DNA of 64,000 bases from contig NZ_JAGTJJ010000036.1 of the NCBI RefSeq assembly GCF_028435365.1, positions 46,227 through 110,226 on the forward strand, read 5' to 3'. Origin of the DNA: Polyangium jinanense. Its GTDB lineage: Bacteria; Myxococcota; Polyangia; Polyangiales; Polyangiaceae. The stretch's first letter is position 1; every line of letters begins with the position of its first letter. The translations under genes were made by a program, and so were the position numbers. The notes under the pieces are model-generated. The model was not told the DNA's origin, made no database searches, and was given only the letters and a program-made list of their open reading frames with translations. Positions 34,550 through 41,621 of this stretch are shown here, in pieces.

Positions 34550-35737
34550 TCACTTCCATGGCACGCGCAAGGGAGCGGCAGGTTCGCTCGCTTCAGAGAA
34601 CGGCTCTGGTTGATATACGTTGGGTATTTCGTTCCACCCGTGTTGCAACAACCTGAACAAGTGCGACACGCGTTGATTGACCAGCAGCGTGACGTCGAAC
34701 GCGTTCTCGGCTGGGAAATGGCTCATCACAGCCTGCATGACCGTCCGCAAGAAACGCATCGAGGCCTGTGCGGCCGCCTCCAAGCTCCCGGCTTCCTGCA
34801 AGATGGCGCGGCGCTGCGCCGTGAGCAGGGCCATCTTCGGCGAGCCGGGCTCGTCGCGATCGAGCTGCCAGGTCGAGATGATATTCTGGGCGAGCACGGC
34901 GCCGTGGGGTGAGGCGAGGCCGTGCAAGTAGGGGAATGTGACGATACCGTAGCGAATGTCCTCGTCGGCGTCCACCAACTCGTCATTGAGCTGCCGCATC
35001 TTCCGCAATGCAACGAGCGCTGGCGCGAACTCGGGAGGTAACGCTCCCTTGGCGAGCACGAAAGCCCATTCGATCGTCACGGCAAAGAAGATGGACGACA
35101 GAAGCCGGCTATGGCCCTCGAGATACTCGTTCAGGGTGGCCGCCGAGACCGCTTCGGGCAACCGATACCGCTCCCGTTCCTCTCCCCAGAAAAAGTGATA
35201 CATCTCCTGGGTATGGCGAAGGAAGCAGCTTTCGACGGAGGCCTTCGCATCGACCTTTCGGAGCTGCTCGAGTCCAAGCGCATAGGATGCCAGGACGAAG
35301 AGCCATGTGTTTTTCGAGGACGGCGTCCCCGGTAGCGCGTCCATCATCCGATCGATGGCCATCACCGGAATGCCGTACCCCAGCACGTAGGCACGGGCGA
35401 GGTCTCGATGGCGCGCATCGAGCCCGCCGAGCGCCTGACCGAATACGAAGAGCGGGCAGACCTGCTTCCAGATCGTGATGGACTCGTAATGTGCCGCCCA
35501 CTGCCGCGCAAAATGGGCGGGCTGCTGACGTATCAGCGTTCCATCAGCCCGAATGGCCTCGTAGAAGTCAAGGTAAATGTGCCGATACCGCGCGGCGAGC
35601 CATCGGTAGGTTTCGCGATTGTACGATGTCGGGTCCCTGGGGATGTCGCGCGGATCGAGCGGAGCATGGCCACCCGCCGCCCGCCAGCTTGCCGTCGAAT
35701 AGTCGAACCAATCATCGAGCCCCTGAAAACTCGTCAT
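34550..35737 (-). CDS. Atypical class I isoprenoid-synthase-like protein
   Basis: The 395-residue, mostly helical protein has two acidic motifs at the expected distance for class I prenyl/terpenoid synthases: IDRMMD (Asp129, Asp133) and NDELVDADED (251-260) followed by IRYGIVTFPYLHGL. The second resembles the second aspartate-rich region and 'GK.T.P' stretch of trans-prenyltransferases. The first motif is reduced compared with DDxxD. There is no signal peptide. Possible products are a terpene or a longer isoprenoid, and loss of activity is also possible. Its ATG overlaps the stop of the PAS-STAS gene (ATGA 35734-35737), so it is coupled to a sensory protein, which is odd. Confidence 0.6.
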   Translation of the reverse strand: MTSFQGLDDWFDYSTASWRAAGGHAPLDPRDIPRDPTSYNRETYRWLAARYRHIYLDFYEAIRADGTLIRQQPAHFARQWAAHYESITIWKQVCPLFVFGQALGGLDARHRDLARAYVLGYGIPVMAIDRMMDALPGTPSSKNTWLFVLASYALGLEQLRKVDAKASVESCFLRHTQEMYHFFWGEERERYRLPEAVSAATLNEYLEGHSRLLSSIFFAVTIEWAFVLAKGALPPEFAPALVALRKMRQLNDELVDADEDIRYGIVTFPYLHGLASPHGAVLAQNIISTWQLDRDEPGSPKMALLTAQRRAILQEAGSLEAAAQASMRFLRTVMQAVMSHFPAENAFDVTLLVNQRVSHLFRLLQHGWNEIPNVYQPEPFSEASEPAAPLRVPWK

Positions 35738-36894
35738 CGATGAAGCCTCCCCAGTGCGTAGGAGATGCCTTCTCGGACGGTGCTGAGGGTCATGACGTTG
35801 CTCAGCTCGGCATCGAGTTCCACCAGCGTCTTGGCGATGCCCGGCTGGATGCCCGTCAGGATCGCCTGTGCGCCGAGCAACTCCACGGCTTGGGCGGCTT
35901 TGACCAATGCACTGGTGACTTCACTATCCATGACCTGCACGCCGGTGATATCGAGGATGGTCATTCTCGCCTGATACCTCGTGACGCCTTCGAGTAATGT
36001 TTCGAGCACCGCCTGCGCGCGCACACTGTCAATCGTGCCCACGAGCGGCATCACGAGGACGTGCTTGGCGACGGGGATCAGTGGGGTCGACAGTTCGCGC
36101 AGCGCCTTCTTCTGTGTGTCGATGATCTCCTGCTTGAGCCCCAAGCGCTCCCTTTCGTTCTGCAAGCGTTCGGTGACGTCGTGCAGGAAACCGAAGATAT
36201 GGTCGAACGAACCGTCGGGGCGGTAGACACCCTGAATGAGAATGTTTCCATACATGATGCTGCCGTCCTTGCGCAAAAAACGTTTGTCGAGACTGTATCG
36301 CTGAATCTCGCCTCGGACGAGCTTCTCGAACAGATCTTTGTCGAGCGAGACGTCGTCGGGGTGCGTGAGGTCTACCCAATTCGTACCCCTCAACTCCTCC
36401 GGCGTGTAGCCCAACTGTTCGCACAGCTGCTGATTGAAGTCTATCCAGCCGGTTCCGAGCGACGTTACCGTCATTCCGATCTGAGCGAAATTGAAATAGC
36501 GGCGGTAACGAAGTGCATCCTCTTGGGCCGCTGCGATCTCGTCGGCCCGAACCTCGAGCTGTTTCTCCAGATCCTTGACGCGTTGCCGCAATGAGTGGAC
36601 GTCCGCATCAGTGGGGACTGCTACAGGAGAGGGATACCTGGCCATGGTGCGAATGAGCCCTCCATGAGACAGGACGACCACAAGTTCCGTTATCAAGCCA
36701 GCCCAGAGCAAGACCGTGACTAAAATCTGGTATGTCGTGAGATGAATTACTGTGGACGATGCGAAAGGATCCCTGGAGGCCAGGCGAGGTGTGAGGCCAT
36801 CAACACGGTGCTTTGGCGGCCATGAGCGCTGATGCAAGGCTGCAAGGGAGCCATGTGCACCCGCCGCGGAAGACTCGTTTGAACTTTGCAGCAA
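35734..36894 (-). CDS. Membrane PAS-STAS (RsbR-like) protein
   Basis: The 386-residue protein has one N-terminal membrane segment (TTYQILVTVLLWAGLITELVVVL, ~52-75), a coiled linker (VHSLRQRVKDLEKQLEVRADEIAA), a PAS domain (~131-245, FAQIGMTVTSLG, LRGTNWVDLTHPDDV, RKDGSIMYGN), and a C-terminal STAS domain. The STAS domain reads ILDITGVQVMDSEVTSALVKAAQAVELLG and GIQPGIAKTLVELD. Compared with RsbR from memory, Ser and Thr stand at the two positions phosphorylated by RsbT-type kinases. A stressosome-like switch is likely. The partner kinase is not in the window. It is coupled to the synthase-like gene downstream. Confidence 0.85.
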   Translation of the reverse strand: MLQSSNESSAAGAHGSLAALHQRSWPPKHRVDGLTPRLASRDPFASSTVIHLTTYQILVTVLLWAGLITELVVVLSHGGLIRTMARYPSPVAVPTDADVHSLRQRVKDLEKQLEVRADEIAAAQEDALRYRRYFNFAQIGMTVTSLGTGWIDFNQQLCEQLGYTPEELRGTNWVDLTHPDDVSLDKDLFEKLVRGEIQRYSLDKRFLRKDGSIMYGNILIQGVYRPDGSFDHIFGFLHDVTERLQNERERLGLKQEIIDTQKKALRELSTPLIPVAKHVLVMPLVGTIDSVRAQAVLETLLEGVTRYQARMTILDITGVQVMDSEVTSALVKAAQAVELLGAQAILTGIQPGIAKTLVELDAELSNVMTLSTVREGISYALGRLHR

Positions 36895-37182
36895 ACTTCC
36901 GCTCTTACCGTATCGGGGACGCGGCCCTCATCGATCGACCTGCGCGGGCTGCGCGCGCTGCTGCCCCTTTTGCCCGAGGCACCGATCTCGTCGCTGCGGG
37001 GACAGCGCGATACGGCTCCACAAGGAGAGGCTCGACCATGAGAACGTACATACGACCACCGGTGCTAGGGCCGATCCTTCGCCACGCGAGATCGGGGCCA
37101 CCTGGTCGAAGAACAGATGTAAATTCAAACCTTTACACGTCATCGGAACATCTCGGTTGACATCGTACCCGACACGACCATA

Positions 37183-37381
37183 GGGTGCGTCCCGTGCTGG
37201 TGGCTGGGCTTCGGCCCGGCCTTAAAAAGGGAACCCGGTGAAACTCCGGGACTGCCCCGCAGCGGTAAGCGAGAACGAAATTCGCCACATGCACTGGGAC
37301 CTTCGGGACCTGGGAAGCGGCGGAAAGTAGGAATCCGGCAATCGCCGAAGCGCTCGTGAGTCCGAAGACCTGCCCGCACCC
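37183..37381 (+). promoter_or_regulatory. Cobalamin (B12) riboswitch
   Basis: The closing stem pairs GGGTGCG (37183-37189) with CGCACCC (37375-37381). Inside are the conserved landmarks of the B12 box class: AAAAAGGGAACCCGGTG, then GGGACTGCCCCGCAGCGGTA, GTAGGAATCC, and the terminal GAGTCCGAAGACCTGCC. The nrdA start is 265 nt downstream. In other bacteria, B12 riboswitches before class I ribonucleotide reductase shut it off when cobalamin allows the B12-dependent enzyme to work; this layout implies the same control. Confidence 0.95.
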
Positions 37382-37585
37382 GACCCCGGGAGATATCCGG
37401 AGTCGGTTCGACCTGGGAGCCTCGTGGGAAGGCAGGAAGGTCCGAGCGGCACACTCTCGTGTGCCCGTCTCGGTATCGACCTGTCCCTCGCTGTGGTGTT
37501 CCAGTCGCCCGCGGGGGCGAAGGTCGGTCCGAGGGCTCCCCAAGGGTCCAGCGCGGGCGCGCGCATCGGCCGGCTTCCTCTCTCG

Positions 37586-37619
37586 CGGGTTTCAACCCGA
37601 GCGGTCTTGTCCCGCTCGG
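37586..37619 (+). promoter_or_regulatory. Two mutually exclusive hairpins in nrdA leader
   Basis: Hairpin 1 pairs CGGGT with ACCCG (37586-37599). Hairpin 2 pairs CCGAGCGG with CCGCTCGG (37597-37619). They share 37597-37599 and cannot fully coexist. Hairpin 2 ends 11 nt before the GAGAGGAGG ribosome site (37631-37639). They are candidate parts of the riboswitch expression platform. Another perfect 7-bp hairpin (GGCACAC/GTGTGCC) is at 37448-37465. Confidence 0.45.
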
Positions 37620-37646
37620 ATACGGGACCGGAGAGGAGGCAGCCTG

Positions 37647-40145
37647 ATGCAAAACGAGACGACCCCGAACAGCAACGGCGCGGCGCCGTTCTACGCGACC
37701 ACGCGGACGACGAGCTCGACGGCTGGTGAGATCTATACGCAGACGACCATGCGCGTGAAGAAACGCAATGGGTCGAGTGAGCCGGTCGACGTCAACAAGA
37801 TCGTACGCGCCGTGGGCCGATGCTGCACGGGACTTTCGGACGTCGATGCTCTGCGCATCGCGACCAAGACCATCAGCGGCCTTTACGATGGCGCGACGAC
37901 CCGCGAGCTCGACCAGCTCTCGATCCAGACGGCGGCTGGGCTGATCGTCGAGGAGCCGCAATACGCTCGCCTCGCGGCCCGGCTTCTTTCGACGTACATC
38001 GAGAAGGAAGTTCGCAATCAGGAAATCCACGCCTTCTCGCAGTCGATCGCCGCGGGGCATCGCCTCGGCCTCGTCAACGATCGCCTGCAAACGTTCGTCG
38101 CGGGAAACGCCCGCAAGCTCAACGACGCGCTCGTCCCGGAGCGGGATTGCGAGTTCGAATACTTCGGCCTCCGGACGGTATACGATCGGTACCTGCTCAA
38201 GCACCCGACCTCGCGTCTCGTCATCGAGACGCCGCAGCAGTTTTTCCTGCGCATCGCGTGCGCCCTCTCGGAGACGGTGCAGGACGCGCTCGGGCTGTAC
38301 CACCTGTTCTCGTCCCTCGAATACCTGCCGAGCTCGCCGACGCTCTTCAATGCGGGGACGCGCCACGAGCAGCTCTCGAGCTGCTTCCTCCTCGACTCCC
38401 CCGAGGATCACCTCGAGAACATCTATCGGAGTTATACGGACGTCGCGATGCTGTCGAAGTTCTCCGGTGGAATCGGGCTCGCCTACCACCGCGTCCGCTC
38501 GCGCGGCTCCCTCATCGAGAGCACGAATGGCCATTCCAATGGGATCGTGCCCTGGCTGAAGACCCTCGACGCCTCCGTCGCGGCCGTCAACCAGGGTGGC
38601 AAGCGCAAGGGCGCGTGCTGCGTGTATCTCGAACCGTGGCACGCCGACGTCGAGGAGTTCCTCGAGCTGCGCGACAACACCGGCGACGAGGCGAGCCGCA
38701 CGCACAACTTGAACCTCGCCAACTGGATCCCGGACCTGTTCATGAAACGCGTCGAGGCCGACGCGCTCTGGAGCCTCTTCGACCCGAAGACCGTGCCGGA
38801 TCTTCCCGATCTCTACGGCGAGGCGTTCGAGCGCCGATACGAGGAGGCAGAACGAGCGGGCTTAGCGCTCGAGACCATCAAGGCGCGTCACCTTTATGCG
38901 CGGATGATGCGCACGCTCGCGCAAACGGGGAACGGCTGGATGACGTTCAAGGACAAGTCGAACCGCGCCTGCAACCAGACGGCCCTTCCGGGACGCGTCG
39001 TGCACCTCTCGAACCTTTGCACGGAGATCCTGGAGGTGACATCGAAGGACGAGGCGGCAGTCTGCAACCTCGGCTCGATCAACCTCGCTCGACACACGCG
39101 GGTCATCGACGGCCACGTCGTTGCGTTCGATTTCGACAAGCTTGGGCGTACCGTGAGGACCGCGGTCCGGCAGCTCGACCGCGTCATCGACCTCAACTAT
39201 TACCCCATCGCTACGACGCGCGCGTCGAACCTGCGCTGGCGACCGATCGGGCTCGGTCTCATGGGGCTTCAGGATGTCTTTTTTCAGATGCGTCTCCCAT
39301 TCGACGCGCCCGAGGCCCGCGCTCTTTCGAAGCGAATCTCGGAGGAAGTGTATTATCACGCGCTCGCGGCGTCCGTCGAGCTCGCGAACGAGAAGGGGCG
39401 TCATCCGGCATTCGAGGAGACGCGCGCCGCGCGGGGAGAGCTCCAGTTCGACGCGTGGGGCGTGACGCCTGACGACCCGGAGCGTTGGGAGCACCTTCGC
39501 GCCCGGATTGCCGAGCATGGCATGCGCAACTCGCTGCTCTGCGCCATTGCGCCGACCGCGACGATCGCCTCCATCGCCGGCTGCTACGAGTGCATCGAGC
39601 CGCAGGTGAGCAACCTCTTCAAGCGGGAAACGCTCTCCGGCGACTTCCTCCAGGTCAATCGATACCTCGCCCGAGAGCTCAAGGCGCTCGGGCTGTGGAC
39701 CGAGACGATGCGTTCGCGCCTCAAGCTCGCGGAGGGCTCCGTGCAAAGGGTCGATGAACTGCCGGAGGAGCTGCGCGCCGTCTACCGCACGGCGTGGGAG
39801 ATCCCGATGCGCTCGCTCATCGACATGGCCGCCGATCGTGGGGCCTTCATCGACCAGAGTCAGTCGCTCAACCTCTTCATGGAGAGCCCCAACATCGGCC
39901 AGCTCTCGTCGATGTATTTCTATGCCTGGAAGAAGGGCCTGAAGACGACCTACTATCTGCGGTCCCGCCCTGCGACGCGCATCGCGAAGGCCACGGTCGA
40001 GGAGCCGAAATCGACATCGAGCGGAGAGAGCAATCCCGGCGGCACGCCCGGATGGACGCCGCCGCCCCCCCGCGCCGCGACCACGGACGCCGCCGCGGTG
40101 GCGTGCTCCCTCGAAAACCCCGAGAGCTGCGAGGCATGCCAATGA
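37647..40145 (+). CDS. nrdA: Class I ribonucleotide reductase, large subunit
   Basis: The 832-residue protein reduces ribonucleotides to deoxyribonucleotides. An N-terminal ATP-cone is present (MRVKKRNGSSEPVDVNKIVRAV to about residue 130). The active site shows SSCFLLD, NLCTEI (the radical Cys and Glu), AVCNLGSINL, and the radical-transfer pair TTYYLRSRPA. A C-terminal CEAC pair for thioredoxin-type reduction ends the protein after a Pro/Ser linker. The ATG at 37647 follows GAGAGGAGG. The in-frame upstream extension would cover the riboswitch and is rejected. The stop overlaps nrdB as ATGA. Control is by the upstream cobalamin riboswitch. Confidence 0.97.
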   Translation: MQNETTPNSNGAAPFYATTRTTSSTAGEIYTQTTMRVKKRNGSSEPVDVNKIVRAVGRCCTGLSDVDALRIATKTISGLYDGATTRELDQLSIQTAAGLIVEEPQYARLAARLLSTYIEKEVRNQEIHAFSQSIAAGHRLGLVNDRLQTFVAGNARKLNDALVPERDCEFEYFGLRTVYDRYLLKHPTSRLVIETPQQFFLRIACALSETVQDALGLYHLFSSLEYLPSSPTLFNAGTRHEQLSSCFLLDSPEDHLENIYRSYTDVAMLSKFSGGIGLAYHRVRSRGSLIESTNGHSNGIVPWLKTLDASVAAVNQGGKRKGACCVYLEPWHADVEEFLELRDNTGDEASRTHNLNLANWIPDLFMKRVEADALWSLFDPKTVPDLPDLYGEAFERRYEEAERAGLALETIKARHLYARMMRTLAQTGNGWMTFKDKSNRACNQTALPGRVVHLSNLCTEILEVTSKDEAAVCNLGSINLARHTRVIDGHVVAFDFDKLGRTVRTAVRQLDRVIDLNYYPIATTRASNLRWRPIGLGLMGLQDVFFQMRLPFDAPEARALSKRISEEVYYHALAASVELANEKGRHPAFEETRAARGELQFDAWGVTPDDPERWEHLRARIAEHGMRNSLLCAIAPTATIASIAGCYECIEPQVSNLFKRETLSGDFLQVNRYLARELKALGLWTETMRSRLKLAEGSVQRVDELPEELRAVYRTAWEIPMRSLIDMAADRGAFIDQSQSLNLFMESPNIGQLSSMYFYAWKKGLKTTYYLRSRPATRIAKATVEEPKSTSSGESNPGGTPGWTPPPPRAATTDAAAVACSLENPESCEACQ

Positions 40146-41164
40146 GCGCCGCCGCCCGTCCCGCCCGCCTGCTCGACCCGGGCCTTTGCTTGACGCTCCG
40201 GCCAATGACGTACCCGAAATTCTTCGAGATGTACCGCGCGGCCATCAAGAACACATGGACCGTCGAGGAGGTCGATTTCTCGACCGACGTCGGCGACCTC
40301 AAGAAGAAGATGAGCGACGCCGAGCGACACCTCGTGCAGCGCCTCGTCGCCTTCTTCGCGACCGGCGATTCCATCGTCGCGAACAACGTGGTCTTGAACC
40401 TGTACAAGCACATCAATGCACCCGAGGCGCGGATGTATCTGTCGCGGCAGCTCTACGAGGAAGCGCTCCACGTGCAATTCTATCTGACGCTCCTCGACAC
40501 GTACGTCCCCGACCCGGAGGACCGCCACCGTGCGTTCGCCGCGGTCGAGAACATTCCATCCATCAGGAAGAAGGCTGCGTTTTGCATGAAATGGCTCGAC
40601 TCCACGCGGTCGCTCGAGCGGCTCGATTCGCGTGCGCAGCGGCGAGCCTTCCTCTTGAACCTCATCTGCTTCGCTGCTTGCATCGAGGGCCTCTTCTTCT
40701 TCGGCGCGTTTGCGTACGTGTATTTCCTTCGCTCCCGTGGGTTGCTCCACGGGCTCGCGGCGGGGACCAACTGGGTGTTCCGCGACGAGAGCGCGCACAT
40801 GGCGTTCGCCTTCGAGGTGGTGAAGACGGTGAGGCGCGAGGAACCGGAGCTCTTCGACAACGCGCTTTCCAGTGCGGTCATCGACATGCTCGACGAGGCA
40901 ATCGATTGCGAGATGCAGTTCGCCGAGGACCTGCTTGGCGACGGCATCGCCGGCATGTCGACGCGTGATGTCCGCCGCTACCTCGAGTTCTGCGCGGATC
41001 AACGCCTCGCGACGCTCGAGCTCCCGAAGCGTTTCAGGACGCAGAACCCGTTTTCATTCATGGACCTCCAGGACGTGCAAGAGGTCACCAATTTCTTCGA
41101 GCGGCGCGTCTCGGCCTACCAGGTCGGCGTATCCGGGGAGGTCGTGCTCGACGCCGCGTTCTGA
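40142..41164 (+). CDS. nrdB: Class I ribonucleotide reductase, radical-forming subunit
   Basis: The 340-residue protein provides the dimetal-tyrosyl radical for NrdA. Metal ligands can be followed: Asp in TGDSIVANN, Glu-x2-His in YEEALHVQFY, Glu in CIEGLFFFGAFAYVYF, and Glu-x2-His in RDESAHMAF. The radical Tyr is present 4 residues after the first His (HVQFY), so this is not the Tyr-less class Ic type. The C-terminal tail (YQVGVSGEVVLDAAF) would bind NrdA. It is coupled to nrdA by a 4-nt overlap. No NrdR gene is in the window. Confidence 0.96.
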   Translation: MSAAARPARLLDPGLCLTLRPMTYPKFFEMYRAAIKNTWTVEEVDFSTDVGDLKKKMSDAERHLVQRLVAFFATGDSIVANNVVLNLYKHINAPEARMYLSRQLYEEALHVQFYLTLLDTYVPDPEDRHRAFAAVENIPSIRKKAAFCMKWLDSTRSLERLDSRAQRRAFLLNLICFAACIEGLFFFGAFAYVYFLRSRGLLHGLAAGTNWVFRDESAHMAFAFEVVKTVRREEPELFDNALSSAVIDMLDEAIDCEMQFAEDLLGDGIAGMSTRDVRRYLEFCADQRLATLELPKRFRTQNPFSFMDLQDVQEVTNFFERRVSAYQVGVSGEVVLDAAF

Positions 41165-41621
41165 CATCGAGACGATCGAAGCCGCTACGTGGTCACGGCG
41201 ATGACGTGATCCGGGTCAGTCAAGGGTCGCGTACCCCTGCTTCATCTCAGGGCCCCGCCGGCCCGGCGGATCGAGATTCGATCCATGACACACCTCAGAA
41301 ACCGGAGTTTAGGTGATTCCGTGCGTCCGCGGATGCGACACATTGTCGCAACCCGCGCGCTCCCGAGCGAGCCCCAGGCCAGCGAAAGAAGAACAACGAG
41401 CCCCGCGGAGGGGCTCGGCATGTCGCGATGGTCAACGGTCGGCGTTCTCGATGCTCGACAGGTGAACCTTCGAGACCTCGAAGAGAGCGGATGCGGGCGC
41501 CGGCCTCGGCATGGACGCACGTTCGTACGGCTCCGGATCCGCGAACGATGGTCGCGTGAACATACACGCGAAAGACCCTGGCCTTGACCCCCATACCTCT
41601 GTTATCGTCCGAACAGACATC
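41165..41621. other. Intergenic region upstream of vgrG
   Basis: This 457-bp stretch between nrdB and vgrG has no convincing gene. It contains the hairpin at 41397-41417. The promoter of the T6SS cassette is expected here; no strong hexamer pair was identified. Confidence 0.5.
41397..41417 (-). terminator. Intrinsic-terminator-like hairpin on minus strand
   Basis: CGAGCCCC (41397-41404) pairs with GGGGCTCG (41410-41417), loop of 5. On the minus strand the stem is followed by TTGTTCTTCTTTC, as in an intrinsic terminator. No minus-strand gene ends here, so it would end antisense transcription coming from the vgrG side, or be a protein site. Confidence 0.4.

Noticed and set aside
37356..37646. 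Upstream in-frame extension of nrdA
   Set aside because: It would overlap the cobalamin riboswitch and its leader; ATG 37647 has a strong ribosome site and family-typical sequence after it.
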